From: an uncultured Pirellulaceae bacterium
GTDB lineage: Bacteria; Planctomycetota; Planctomycetia; Pirellulales; Pirellulaceae
Reading direction: 5' to 3'
DNA: 34,473 bases
Assembly: GCA_938036435.1 (NCBI GenBank)
Contig: CALHPU010000129.1
Span: 1 to 34,473, forward strand
Part shown: piece after piece, positions 1 to 9,177 of the stretch
Layout: each line of letters starts with the position of its first letter
How positions within the stretch are numbered: position 1 is the stretch's first letter
Position numbers and translations under genes: made by a program
Notes under the pieces: model-generated
What the model was told of the DNA's origin: nothing
Seen by the model: only the letters and a program-made list of their open reading frames with translations
Database searches by the model: none

Positions 1-184
1 GCTTTCACTTGCAACGCGACTTCAGTCGTCAGATCAATTGGCTCCTGAGGAAACCTCAAGAATCAATCTCACCAAGCGTGCCGTTGTCATCCAAACAGTC
101 GTGGATGTTTGTTTACAGCCTCAGATCCCCGCGAAGAAATCGTCAGCATCAAACATCCTGATGCCATCTTAATTTACAACTAAA

Positions 185-219
185 TTGTCAAAGAACATTC
201 ATCAGGCTCTTCCGCCTGA
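185..219 (-). promoter_or_regulatory. Putative rRNA leader: boxB-like hairpin followed by boxA
   Basis: Read on the minus strand, a hairpin (TCAGGC stem at 214-219 and 202-207, loop GGAAGA) is followed four bases later by TGTTCTTTGACAATTTA at 181-197. This closely matches the antitermination boxA of bacterial rRNA leaders (E. coli TGCTCTTTAACAATTTA). The order hairpin (boxB) then boxA is that of rrn leaders, where NusB/NusE bind boxA RNA to keep transcription of untranslated rRNA processive. No 16S or 23S sequence is visible in positions 1-184, so the rRNA would lie to the left of the window. The motif match is seen directly; the link to rRNA is inferred. Confidence 0.5.
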
Positions 220-387
220 CAGACTCAAAACAAAAGTTAAGAGTGAGAACTTTTCAATCGGCGATGTAAGGACAAACCATTACACAAAATCCGCTGAAAT
301 GTTTTCACTGCCAACTTTCCCAAAGTAGGCCCTCAAGTAGATAGAAGGCCCCGCATCATCAATGAGCCTTCGATTTGAGAGTTAGGG

Positions 388-415
388 ATTTTAATGACCT
401 TTCGTAACCGGTCAA
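388..415 (-). promoter_or_regulatory. Putative sigma70-type promoter driving the boxA leader
   Basis: On the minus strand, TTGACC (410-415) and TAAAAT (388-393) are separated by 16 bases, a near-consensus -35/-10 pair. Transcription would start near 381 and read leftwards through the boxB/boxA elements about 165-195 bases downstream, a leader arrangement like that of rRNA operons. It is based on consensus only. Confidence 0.45.
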
Positions 416-869
416 CAGGTGTTGGACTCGAATTCCAAGGAAAGGCAAAATATAGGCTCGCATCGGTCACGAGTCAGCCTCTGTCTTCTCTCAACCCACC
501 ACTTTTGTGACGGGCGGAAGTATACGACCAAGCCTAGCATTCTCAAGCCCCATCCAAGCCTTTTTAGAAATATTGCCCTAATGACCTCTGCCATAAAACA
601 CCAAGTTTACCCAGTCCTCCAACTTGCCAGTGTTGCTTCCGGCAAACCGATCATTTCAAGGGATTAGCGAAAAACTGTCGAACGTATCGGGGCTTACCAA
701 AGCAAGGCTGTGCTAGGGCCGTGTCAATGAGAATTTCTTAATGAAACGAGTTTTTGCTGGCAGAATTGCGTGAAATACGTATCATGAAATTGTAGGGCAT
801 TCGAAGCGCGAGCTTTGACATGCCACTATCGCCCACCTCTTAAATTGCCTCTAGCAAAAGGTAGTCACG

Positions 870-2012
870 ATGCGTCGCGATAAGAGCCACTCCCTTCCTT
901 TGGCCGCTTACACCAGATTTCCTCGCAACCAATTGCACCATAGCGGTTTCACGCTGGTCGAGTTGTTGGTGGTGATCGCGATCATCGGCATTCTAATCGG
1001 CATGTTGCTTCCTGCGGTTCAACAAGTACGCGAGGCAGCGCGAAGGATTACATGCACCAACAATCTGCGGCAGCTGTCCACTGCTGTGACGAACTATCAT
1101 TCGTCCCACTTTAGATTCCCACCGGGATCAGTGATCGGGCAAGGCGCAGGATGGTCAGCTTTTATACTTGAGCAAATCGAACAAAGTAACGTTTTCGAAA
1201 CAATCGATTTCACAGACAGGTCAACAGCCGCTAATTCAACAGAGACTGACAACAACGCGGCTCACTGGTTGGATAGGGATACACCCGGCGGAGGCAATGA
1301 GGTTGCTTGCGAGCAAGTTTTGCCAATATTTCGTTGCGGAAGCGACCCCGTCTCAGATCAAATTTCCTCGGGGAATTCCGAGCGGACTACAATTGAGGCA
1401 AGATACCCTTCTTCCTACATGGGAGTAGCAACCGGAACACAAACAACATCCTCGTTACTGTACGCAAGACCTCAAGATAGTGAAGCTAATAGTGTGGCTC
1501 GACGAGAAGTTGCTGAAGAATCAAGAAATGGGCTACTGCCACCTACCCAACCGGCAAGATACTATGGAGTCTCCAGACTCAAAACAAAGGTTCGACAGTC
1601 TGATGTAGACGACGGTCTATCCAATACTGCAATGATTGGCGAAGGAGTTTTCGACACTAGTGTTTTCTCCAACGACGCGCAAGAAAACATAAATCGAGGA
1701 TCGGACCATTGGATTATTGGCTCCCCAGAGAATGACTTTGGACACGACATGTCTGAATTTCTTGGATCCACAGCAATCGAAATCAACAGCTACCACAAGA
1801 CATCAGATGCAGAATTAATGCCTCTTTCTCGGTCGTCTATCAGCACGAGATTTTCCCGCATAGCATTTGGTTTCAACAGTTGGCACGCCGGAAACGTCGT
1901 AAACTTCGCTTTGGGGGACGGATCCGTACGGACAGTCGATGCGAAGATTGATCAACAAGCGTACTCTAATCTTGGTAACCGAGATGACGGAAGAGGAACT
2001 AGCGCGTTTTAA
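870..2012 (+). CDS. DUF1559 domain protein with type IV pilin-like N-terminus
   Basis: A 380-residue member of the DUF1559 (SBP_bac_10) family that is greatly expanded in planctomycetes. Residues about 26-58 carry the prepilin cleavage and methylation motif ([17 protein letters not shown]) followed by the family's usual [14 protein letters not shown] helix, so it is probably processed by a prepilin peptidase and anchored by its N-terminal helix. The C-terminus has a variant of the family H-X9-DG motif, with one extra residue ([13 protein letters not shown]). The start at 870 is preceded by AAAAGG at 856-861. The molecular function of the family is unknown; a pseudopilin-like or surface role is inferred from the N-terminus. 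A small lipoprotein gene follows 49 bases after its stop. Confidence 0.9.
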   Translation: MRRDKSHSLPLAAYTRFPRNQLHHSGFTLVELLVVIAIIGILIGMLLPAVQQVREAARRITCTNNLRQLSTAVTNYHSSHFRFPPGSVIGQGAGWSAFILEQIEQSNVFETIDFTDRSTAANSTETDNNAAHWLDRDTPGGGNEVACEQVLPIFRCGSDPVSDQISSGNSERTTIEARYPSSYMGVATGTQTTSSLLYARPQDSEANSVARREVAEESRNGLLPPTQPARYYGVSRLKTKVRQSDVDDGLSNTAMIGEGVFDTSVFSNDAQENINRGSDHWIIGSPENDFGHDMSEFLGSTAIEINSYHKTSDAELMPLSRSSISTRFSRIAFGFNSWHAGNVVNFALGDGSVRTVDAKIDQQAYSNLGNRDDGRGTSAF

Positions 2013-2061
2013 GTTCTTACAGCTCGGCTACAGCACTTTCACCAACTGAAAGGAACAGTTT

Positions 2062-2208
2062 GTGCACCCGTCAAAAACCTTCAGCCGTTTCTTTCTGACC
2101 ATCCTTGCAGCGATCACAATGTTGCTTGGCGGTTGCCCGGACTACTCGCATCAGCGACCCGTGCCAGACTATAAGAATATGACCGATGGTGGTGCAGAAA
2201 CCGAGTAG
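2062..2208 (+). CDS. Small lipoprotein downstream of the DUF1559 gene
   Basis: A 48-codon frame starting with GTG at 2062, six bases after the ribosome binding site AAAGGAA (2049-2055). It encodes a basic N-region (HPSKTFSR), a hydrophobic stretch (FFLTILAAITM) and a lipobox LLGGC with the acceptor cysteine at residue 25. Only 23 mature residues follow, rich in Pro, Asp and Tyr, so the product would be a tiny outer or inner membrane lipoprotein. The gene is on the same strand as the DUF1559 gene and probably co-transcribed. Small lipoproteins behind DUF1559 genes are, from general knowledge, a recurrent planctomycete arrangement. The function is unknown. The signal sequence and ribosome binding site are the main reasons to believe it. 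Confidence 0.6.
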   Translation: MHPSKTFSRFFLTILAAITMLLGGCPDYSHQRPVPDYKNMTDGGAETE

Positions 2209-2243
2209 ACCGTCGAAACACTTTGGCAAGGGAGATGCTTGTG

Positions 2244-3545
2244 CTACGGTCGCACTTGGCCGCTGCCACGTACGCAGTACTTAAAGCTGGTCAATTGCTC
2301 GACGCCGACCGGACCGCGCGCGTGCATCTTGCCGGTGGCGATGCCAATCTCGGCTCCCATGCCGAATTCACCGCCGTCGGCAAATTGAGTCGATGCGTTG
2401 TGCATCAAAATCGCGGAATCGATCTCGTTGAAAAAACGCTCGACCACCGCTGCATCCTCTGCAATGACCGCTTCGGTATGCCCGGATGAATACTGGCCGA
2501 TATGCCCAATCGCCTCACCAATGCCATCAACGACTTTGACTGAAATGATCGCGTCCAAGTACTCGGTCGACCAATCTTCTTCAGTCGCGGCAATCGCAGA
2601 AGCGAACGAGCCGACGACTGCTTGGTCGCCACGCACCTCGCACCCCGCCTCATGCAGCATCGTGACCAGCGGCAACAAGTGACTGTCGGCGACGGCTCTA
2701 TCAATCAGCAGAGTCTCTGCTGCTCCGCAGATTCCTGTCCGCCGCATCTTCGCGTTGAGCACCACAGATTTTGCGATCTCTAGATCGGCCGATTGATCGA
2801 CGTAGATGTGACAGATCCCTTCCAGATGAGCAAACACCGGAACACGCGATTCGTCTTGGACCCGTTGGACCAGCCCCTTGCCTCCGCGCGGGACAAGGAC
2901 GTCCAGGTTTCCGTCGAGCCCTTTGAGCATTTCTCCTACGGCGGCCCGGTCTACCGTCGGTACGATCTGAATCGCTGTCTCGGGAAGTCCGGCTTCGGCC
3001 AGGCCCTTGACCATGCATTGGTGGATCGCACCAGATGAATGAAACGAATCACTGCCACCGCGCAGGATTACGGCGTTGCCTGCCATCAAGCACAGCGCTC
3101 CAGCATCGGCGGTCACATTGGGGCGGCTTTCAAAGATTACGCCAATCACACCCAGCGGCGTGCGCACACGCTCGATCTTTAGTCCGTTAGGGCGATCCAA
3201 TTGAGCCATCTTTTGCCCAACGGGGTCGGTCAGTTCGGCGATCGCTTGGAGTGCTGAGACAATCCCGTCGATGCGGGCTTCGTCCAGCTTCAACCGATCA
3301 AGCATCGCTTTGGACAGCGCGCGTTGCTCGCCAGCGAGCATGTCTTTATCGTTGGCCTCCAGCACGACCGCGGCGTCTTTCTTCAACCAAGCCGCTGCCG
3401 AACGGAGAGCCGTTTGCTTTTCCGCGGTGGACGCAATCGCCAATCGTGACGCGGCTGATTTCGCTTGCACGCCAATCTGGTGCATGATGGCAACCACGTC
3501 CTCCGTTGGTTTTTCAGCCGTCGTTTCTGTTTCAGATGCATTCAA
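2244..3545 (-). CDS. proA: Glutamate-5-semialdehyde dehydrogenase (gamma-glutamyl phosphate reductase)
   Basis: ProA reduces L-glutamyl 5-phosphate to glutamate 5-semialdehyde with NADPH, the second step of proline synthesis in the cytoplasm. The 433-residue product aligns from end to end with the family: N-terminal [29 protein letters not shown], the [20 protein letters not shown] segment, ILRGG, and the catalytic cysteine in [13 protein letters not shown]. The chosen start is TTG at 3545, because AGGTGA lies six bases upstream; an ATG at 3485, giving 413 residues and matching the E. coli N-terminus more closely, is a fair alternative. No proB is adjacent. It converges with the small lipoprotein gene, with 35 bases between. 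Confidence 0.96.
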   Translation of the reverse strand: MNASETETTAEKPTEDVVAIMHQIGVQAKSAASRLAIASTAEKQTALRSAAAWLKKDAAVVLEANDKDMLAGEQRALSKAMLDRLKLDEARIDGIVSALQAIAELTDPVGQKMAQLDRPNGLKIERVRTPLGVIGVIFESRPNVTADAGALCLMAGNAVILRGGSDSFHSSGAIHQCMVKGLAEAGLPETAIQIVPTVDRAAVGEMLKGLDGNLDVLVPRGGKGLVQRVQDESRVPVFAHLEGICHIYVDQSADLEIAKSVVLNAKMRRTGICGAAETLLIDRAVADSHLLPLVTMLHEAGCEVRGDQAVVGSFASAIAATEEDWSTEYLDAIISVKVVDGIGEAIGHIGQYSSGHTEAVIAEDAAVVERFFNEIDSAILMHNASTQFADGGEFGMGAEIGIATGKMHARGPVGVEQLTSFKYCVRGSGQVRP

Positions 3546-3610
3546 GGGGTTTCACCTAAAGGTCGGGGAAAATTGGAGCCGAGGATTTACGCGCACTATC
3601 CGAATTTAAA

Positions 3611-3677
3611 GTGGGGCAAGCATCTTGCTTGCCATCATACAGTCTCGCAGGATTCGCAAGCTGGAAGCTTACGCCAC
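3611..3677. repeat. Intergenic palindromic repeat, family A, copy 1
   Basis: A 67-bp element in the gap upstream of proA. Its ends are complementary (GTGGGGCAAGC and GCTTACGCCAC, nine of eleven paired) and enclose two small hairpins: GGCAAGCA/TGCTTGCC, a perfect 8-bp stem, and AAGCT/AGCTT. A second copy at 19785-19851 differs at 11 of 67 positions without gaps. Such short cruciform repeats between genes behave like REP/MITE-type elements. Confidence 0.8.
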
Positions 3678-3880
3678 TGGGAGCTAACTACGACCTCGGA
3701 GAGTCGTGCCACATTTTGCTTGGTTTAGAGCTCTAACGTTTCATGATTTTATTATGGACGGAATACATGAAAAGACAAGTTACCCATTTCCCGTCCATCG
3801 ACCAGTCGTCAACTGGCTTGCCGTGAAACAACAAAACGAATAAGTTCTCAGTGATCATAGACAGAAACACTGGAACCAAA

Positions 3881-5089
3881 ATGAATCAAGCATCTCCCAA
3901 CAAAACAGTTGATATCTTCCACCGTCGAAATACGCGATCCAGCCTCAGGAGTTTGCTGATGTGTGCATCCGTCTTGCTCGCCATGCTAACCCCCAGCTTC
4001 TCGATGGCTCAAAACAGTGACACCATCGAAAACCACACCGCTGATATTGAATCGGCCAAAGCGTCGCTGAGCAAAATCAAAGCCGCCATCAGTGCGGGAG
4101 ACTTCGCTTCCGCGGAGCCCTTTATGACCGAACAGGGAGCCAACGAGGTCGCGATTTGGGTAACGTCCTTCTCGATGTTGCTCAATGATCCCGAGATTGG
4201 CAAGAACTATCCTGCCGAATTTGATTCAGTGCGAGAAGGATTGAAACAGCCGTTGGACGAGCACGGTTTGGATTTGGAGCTAAAGTCGCTTGGCTCCGAC
4301 GCAGTCCAAAAGACGCTAGAAATTCTTGACAAAGACGAACAGCGCTGGGCCATCGTCGGCAAATTGTGGGCGGTCACCCAAGAGGCTCCGATGGAACTAA
4401 TCCTGATCCGGGGGCCTGTTCAACGTAGTGCTTACGCTGAAGACGCCGTGTTTCTGCAAGTCGCCCGACAAGCTGATGGCGACGCCAAGAAATTTGACGC
4501 AGGTGCGGCCCCTTCGGTGGCGAAGTTTATCAACGAAGGTAATGTCTGGAAATTCGATGGACTCGATGGAGAGAAAACGGCTTCTCTGAAGAAATTGCAC
4601 AACCGTAAATTAGCTCAGATGCCTCCGAAGTTGTCCGATCCGTCTTTCGAAGGGAAAACGGCCAACGGTGAAGCAGTTAAGTTTGAGCAATATGCGGGAA
4701 AAGTCGTTGTCATCGATTTCTGGGGAACGTGGTGTTCTCCCTGTCTTGCCAAATTGCCGGCGCTCGAGAAGATTCGCGAAGCGTTCGAGCCGCATGGTTT
4801 TGAGATTGTGGGGATTGCCGCCGACACGGCCGAAGATCTGCAGGCGTATCTTGAAAAGAATCCGCTGCCGTGGAAGAACGTAGTAGATAACGGAGAGTTT
4901 AAAGAGCAATTTGGCGTAAAGGGATACCCAACTCTCTTCTTGATTGATCAAAACCAACAAAACGTCGCCAACAATTTGGAACTGGACAAATTGATCGACG
5001 CCGTTGCCAAAGAGCTCAATCTCCCGCCGGAAGACTTCACAGACCTGAAGACGGAAGTGGCCGAAATGATGGCCGGCGTGCCACATTAG
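3881..5089 (+). CDS. Exported TlpA/ResA-like thioredoxin-fold protein
   Basis: A 402-residue exported protein with a C-terminal redoxin domain. The first 45 residues form a long signal peptide (basic NTRSSLRS, hydrophobic LLMCASVLLAML, cleavage near SMA-Q). Residues of about 45-245 are a family-specific region of unknown function. The last ~150 residues form a TlpA-like domain with KVVVIDFWGTWCSPC, whose WCSPC is the CxxC redox pair, and YPTLFLID containing the cis-proline. Such domains reduce or exchange disulfides in the periplasm. The ATG at 3881 has GGAA five bases upstream and is preferred over an in-frame GTG at 3851. It converges with the next gene, with 55 bases between. The partner protein is unknown. 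Confidence 0.88.
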   Translation: MNQASPNKTVDIFHRRNTRSSLRSLLMCASVLLAMLTPSFSMAQNSDTIENHTADIESAKASLSKIKAAISAGDFASAEPFMTEQGANEVAIWVTSFSMLLNDPEIGKNYPAEFDSVREGLKQPLDEHGLDLELKSLGSDAVQKTLEILDKDEQRWAIVGKLWAVTQEAPMELILIRGPVQRSAYAEDAVFLQVARQADGDAKKFDAGAAPSVAKFINEGNVWKFDGLDGEKTASLKKLHNRKLAQMPPKLSDPSFEGKTANGEAVKFEQYAGKVVVIDFWGTWCSPCLAKLPALEKIREAFEPHGFEIVGIAADTAEDLQAYLEKNPLPWKNVVDNGEFKEQFGVKGYPTLFLIDQNQQNVANNLELDKLIDAVAKELNLPPEDFTDLKTEVAEMMAGVPH

Positions 5090-5144
5090 CGGTCGAGTCT
5101 CCCCTGATAAATCAAGAACACGTGCTTGGTCAACGTTGGTAGGC

Positions 5145-8100
5145 CTAGGCTCCGATAAGCACGTTGATGAAAGCAGCGATATCCGAGAAGTCCACTGCCC
5201 CGTCTTGGTTGATGTCTGCTTCCTCTGTGTAACCTCCGGTTTGCAGGACCGAGATGAATGATGGAATGTCCAAGAAACTGACGATACCATCGCGGTTTAC
5301 GTCGCCTTGCAGATACTCCTCTGCAGGCTCAACAGTTATCGTGATGTTGGCTGAGTCAACACCGCCGCGGCCATCACTGATCTGATAATTGATGGTCTCG
5401 GCACCGACAAATTCGGGATCTGGAGTGTAGGTTATCGTCTGATCAGGGTTAACAACGGCTTGCCCGTTTCCGTTTGTCACTTGACGCGTGATCGAGAAAT
5501 CCCAAGTGAAAAAATCTGCCCCCGCGCTCGAGCCAGCCCCCGGCCCATCGGGGCCAACGCCAATGTAAATCGTCGTTCCAGCGGTCAAAAATCCCAGTGC
5601 TGTGTCAAAGCCACCTGTGCTGGCAGCAGGGATGCTGCCGATTTGAGTCACTGAGTTTCCAACATGTAACATGACTCCAACGCCGTCGCCAAAGGTATTA
5701 CTACGATTGAGAAAGCTGTTTTCAATGCTGTAGTTACCATCGGACGGAATCGTGTAGGCTGCGATGGCGTAACCATCAAACGCGACACCATTATCGACGC
5801 CACCACCGGGATGGCCGGAACCGGACCTTAAATTCAAAAATTCCTCGGTAGGGGCACGATACCGCCCGCCTTCCTCGACCATCACCGAATAGTTCGCGGT
5901 GTCTCCGAACGGGCCATTTTGATTCCACAGGTACTGCCAACCGGTTGCTGGGCCGGGAGAAGTTTGAAAGTCATCTGAGTAGTCGGCCACAACAACAGAC
6001 GTACCGGCATTGGATGTAGTAACCGACACGGTCAGCGAGTCGTTGTCCGGGTCGCTATCATTGTTCAAAACGTCAATCGTAACGGCGCTTTCTTGACCGG
6101 TCGTTGCAGCGTCGTTAATCGCAACAGGCGGGCTGTTTGTCGCAAACTCAAACTCGACATCCCTATTAGAACTGAAGAATTTCACCCATACGTCGCCGTC
6201 GATAATTTCAAAGGAAGTGCGATTAGCGTTCCGCAAATTATCTAGTCCGATGACTCTGCTGATATTTTGCGGCACCAGCACCGACGCAATTCCCTCGAAT
6301 CGAACAACGGTGGCCCCCGTTGGGCCTTGTCGGCCGAAGAACCTAATCTCCAACCCACCGGCGACACTCTCAATACCGTCAGGGAAATCAACGACATAGT
6401 CGCCGGCACCTGTTTTCACATGAGTGCTGAATCCGCTACGTGCGTACGTTGCGGAATCGCCATCCGGTGTCGTAACGCGAATGTCCGCGTTTTGATTAAC
6501 AGGATCGAACAGCAACATAGAGTAAACGTCGTCCGACACCACAGCGTTCCATCCTGCAGGTCTAATGTCCGCAGCATCGAAAAAGAATGGATGATTGGCG
6601 ACCACAGAGTATCCAGCGCCTCCACCGACCAGTCCGGTTAACGATCCATCGACGTCGTAGAGTGTACCGGCCGCTTGTTCGAGTGGGTTGCCCTGTGTCG
6701 CCCCACCCGTTCGAGTCGAGATACTAACGGCCCCCATTGAGCCGTCATTTTCAAACGACGTGTTGCTCATCAGGTGATTGACGTGGCGTGTCCCAACGCC
6801 GTGATTTCGAAACATAAATGCGTTCGGAGACGTAAAGCCCGCAAAGTGATTCCCGTCAAGCGTGTTGGCTCCATCGTACAGCGAGTGACCGGTTCGGGGC
6901 CCAGAAAAGTCGGCATTGCCTCGGCTGTTGCCAACGTACAGCGAGTCAGTTATCCGCTGCGTAAACGTGATGAAGGTACTGGTAAAGTTGTCCGCAAACC
7001 GGTTCTCGTGAAAGTTTGCAATGTCGCCACGGTGATAAACACCAACGTGATGCTGGTAGGCCGTAAAATGATTGAACTGCGGTTCGCTCGGAGGGTCGTA
7101 ACGCCGCCCGGCAAAATTTGGATCCAAAGTCGCTCCAATAGGAACCTCGACGTCACCGCCGCGATCAAAATTTAACCCGACATGCGACGAGTGAGACGAA
7201 TTATGATCAAACTGATGGAGGTTGGTTTCATTTGCATTGACTCCGTTATACTGCGGGTCATCTCCTGATGCTCCGAGCGCAAACTCAGGGAGTATGAACC
7301 AAAACCCGGTGCCATCGGCTCCTGCAGAAACATTCCCGATCCAAGTGTTGTCTGGATTTGTGATCCAGTAGGCAACCGAACTGAAGAAGCGTTCAGGGTT
7401 CTGACCAACATGGTCATGCGTATCGACGATAAAGGGATCGTTTAGATCAACGTTGTTCCCAGAGCGACCGACTTTATGGATGCCAAAAGCTATATTTGCA
7501 ATGTACTGGTTGCCCGTTTCGACTCCGTCTTCCATGAAGAATCCATGGCCATGGATGTCATGTAACACCACGCCTTCAATGAGCACATTGTGTGCACCAT
7601 GAATCGTCACACCACGATTGTTGGAGTTCGTGATGCTGGTTTGACGCAAAACGTCCCCACTGCGATCGTTGGCCAGATGCCAATGAATCGGGTAGCGACC
7701 AAGGCGTCCGGTCTGGCCAAGCCGGTCCAATTGCACACCATCGATGTTGATCTGACCAGCGGTTTCCATGATCATGATATGACCACCAAACCCATCGCCC
7801 GCGTTGCCCAGAGTCGGATTAAACCGCGCGCGGTCTCCGAAACTGTTATCGGTGTCGTGAAAGGATTCTCCTTCCAACCGCACGTTACGGCTGAGCAGTG
7901 CAACTTCCGCACGAAGATCAATGTCCCAACTGCGTGAAGCGTTGTTGTAAGTCTCAATCGCGCCGTAGTGTCGTCTGGTCAAGGGGCTAGAAAGCGTGAG
8001 CAGCGATCGATTGTTCGACTGATTACTAATCGCGGTGATTGTACGAACTTCTTCGTCGGCATAGTCTCTGGATGAGCTGGCAACGACAATTTGGTCACCA

Positions 8101-8768
8101 ACTTGCCAGTTCAACGTGCCATCGTCACTATCCAAATCGCCGTCAAAATCCCGATCGATTTGACGCTCTACCAGAATTTGATTTGAGCCAAAGTTAGCCG
8201 TTGATGCCAGCTTGGTGAATGCGATTTTGTCTTGGCCATAAAACTGCAGCCTTCCACCACCGGCGGCCATCAGAAACGAATCGTTATTGCTGATGGTCAA
8301 GCTTCCCAGTGCCGTCTCAACGCTAAACGTCTGGTTAGGATCATCTCCGGTAAGCAGAATTGTAAATTCGGCTTCGTCATAGCGGTCGCTTGCCGTGCCG
8401 ACCTGCAAGACTCCTCCGCTGTTGACATGGATCCAATTGGAAGCCAATGAGCGATCGACTCCTGCTGTTTCTTCGGCAATCAGGGTTCCCTGAATGACGA
8501 GCTCTTTAACAATGTGATCAGTTCCGTTTAGCAACACCGTCATGTTCTGCGGAATGATTGCCCGGTCGTTAACGCCCGGGACGCTGCCGCCAACCCATGT
8601 CGAACTTGCCGTCCAGTCTCGGACTCCGGCAACAGATGCATCAGCAGTGATCGTCGCGGCCTCCAGGCATTCACATCCGGCGAGGAAGGTACAAAGAAGG
8701 AGCAACGTCCAAATAACAGAACAGGGCTGGCGATGCCGACGCCCACCACTAAAAACTGGCGATAACAT
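5145..8768 (-). CDS. Giant secreted G8 / beta-helix / cadherin-like / dockerin protein
   Basis: A 1207-residue exported protein. After a signal peptide (basic RRHR, hydrophobic core, LAGC that could act as a lipobox, or cleavage at LEA), residues about 40-170 resemble a G8 domain (as in CEMIP/PKHD1 proteins): WTASSTWVGGSVPGVNDRAIIP. A long region with parallel beta-helix character follows (RGVTIHGAHNVLIEGVVLHDIHGHGFF). A cadherin-like domain (NSPPVAINDAATT, DVLNNDSDPDNDSL) is interrupted at about 925-1097 by a ~173-residue beta-sandwich-like module and resumes at NPDQTITYTPDPEFVG. The last 58 residues carry two dockerin type I-like calcium loops (DVNRDGIVSFLD and DINQDGAVDFSD). The ATG at 8768 is chosen over an upstream TTG at 8816. 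It probably binds or cleaves a polysaccharide; no catalytic residues were assigned. Confidence 0.85.
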   Translation of the reverse strand: MLSPVFSGGRRHRQPCSVIWTLLLLCTFLAGCECLEAATITADASVAGVRDWTASSTWVGGSVPGVNDRAIIPQNMTVLLNGTDHIVKELVIQGTLIAEETAGVDRSLASNWIHVNSGGVLQVGTASDRYDEAEFTILLTGDDPNQTFSVETALGSLTISNNDSFLMAAGGGRLQFYGQDKIAFTKLASTANFGSNQILVERQIDRDFDGDLDSDDGTLNWQVGDQIVVASSSRDYADEEVRTITAISNQSNNRSLLTLSSPLTRRHYGAIETYNNASRSWDIDLRAEVALLSRNVRLEGESFHDTDNSFGDRARFNPTLGNAGDGFGGHIMIMETAGQINIDGVQLDRLGQTGRLGRYPIHWHLANDRSGDVLRQTSITNSNNRGVTIHGAHNVLIEGVVLHDIHGHGFFMEDGVETGNQYIANIAFGIHKVGRSGNNVDLNDPFIVDTHDHVGQNPERFFSSVAYWITNPDNTWIGNVSAGADGTGFWFILPEFALGASGDDPQYNGVNANETNLHQFDHNSSHSSHVGLNFDRGGDVEVPIGATLDPNFAGRRYDPPSEPQFNHFTAYQHHVGVYHRGDIANFHENRFADNFTSTFITFTQRITDSLYVGNSRGNADFSGPRTGHSLYDGANTLDGNHFAGFTSPNAFMFRNHGVGTRHVNHLMSNTSFENDGSMGAVSISTRTGGATQGNPLEQAAGTLYDVDGSLTGLVGGGAGYSVVANHPFFFDAADIRPAGWNAVVSDDVYSMLLFDPVNQNADIRVTTPDGDSATYARSGFSTHVKTGAGDYVVDFPDGIESVAGGLEIRFFGRQGPTGATVVRFEGIASVLVPQNISRVIGLDNLRNANRTSFEIIDGDVWVKFFSSNRDVEFEFATNSPPVAINDAATTGQESAVTIDVLNNDSDPDNDSLTVSVTTSNAGTSVVVADYSDDFQTSPGPATGWQYLWNQNGPFGDTANYSVMVEEGGRYRAPTEEFLNLRSGSGHPGGGVDNGVAFDGYAIAAYTIPSDGNYSIENSFLNRSNTFGDGVGVMLHVGNSVTQIGSIPAASTGGFDTALGFLTAGTTIYIGVGPDGPGAGSSAGADFFTWDFSITRQVTNGNGQAVVNPDQTITYTPDPEFVGAETINYQISDGRGGVDSANITITVEPAEEYLQGDVNRDGIVSFLDIPSFISVLQTGGYTEEADINQDGAVDFSDIAAFINVLIGA

Positions 8769-9177
8769 CTCTGAACCTTGCGAGACAAGGTCTCCACGGG
8801 GCAGAATTGTAAACAATTAGAATATCAAGAAACGTTATCAGAGGCAACTTAACTTCGGACAATTTAGCTGTTTCGTACGAAGGCTTACCTCCAATGATCC
8901 TTACTTTGCCGGCAAAACTGTAGCTTTCGGGGCCGATCCCTCCGGTTGCCCAAGGTTCTAGTCCAATAAGAATTGGGAGCGTCAGTTCCACCGCTGTTAA
9001 GTGAGGGCATAATGCGTAGGGCCTACAACGGTCTACCGCATTAATGATTGGAATGCCTTCGAAACGTCCAAAACTGGTTACAGAGGATTGGGGGATCGCA
9101 ACACGTTAAAGCGATAGATACATGTTCACTATGGATCCCGAAGTTTAAAACACACACGGTGCTTGATGCTACGATCC
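8769..9177. other. Gene-free leader region of the G8 protein
   Basis: No supported gene; an 80-codon minus-strand frame (8749-8991) runs into the G8 gene out of frame and has no clear start signal. A hairpin (AATGCG...CGCATT with a bulged stem) lies at 9011-9042 and could end the transcript of the lipoprotein gene to its right, though there is no T-run. The stretch about 8890-8970, read on the minus strand, is G/C-rich with short complementary blocks (GGCAACC and the later GCCGGC) and might be a structured 5' untranslated region. No riboswitch class was recognised. Confidence 0.45.

Larger units (their letters stand above)
1..869. other. Gene-free left flank
   Basis: No convincing protein-coding frame covers this stretch; the short open frames at 412-667 on both strands lack ribosome binding sites and family resemblance. 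What it does hold is a minus-strand promoter and leader (entries at 388-415 and 185-219) and, at its right end, the ribosome binding site of the next gene. No transfer RNA was found by eye. Confidence 0.6.

Noticed and set aside
421..448. T-arm-like hairpin (TTGGA-CTCGAAT-TCCAA followed by GGAAAGG) suggesting a tRNA 3' end
   Set aside because: The loop lacks the canonical TTC start, and no matching D arm, anticodon arm or 5' acceptor strand lies at the right distance upstream; CCTTTC occurs only about 30 bases before.
8880..8970. Resemblance to a c-di-GMP-I or SAM-type riboswitch in the G8 leader
   Set aside because: Short matches such as GAGGGATCGGCCC and GGTTGCCC are present, but the full consensus, stem order and conserved loops are not.
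8749..8991. 80-codon minus-strand frame upstream of the G8 gene
   Set aside because: It has no ribosome binding site or domain and overlaps the G8 start out of frame; more likely untranslated leader.
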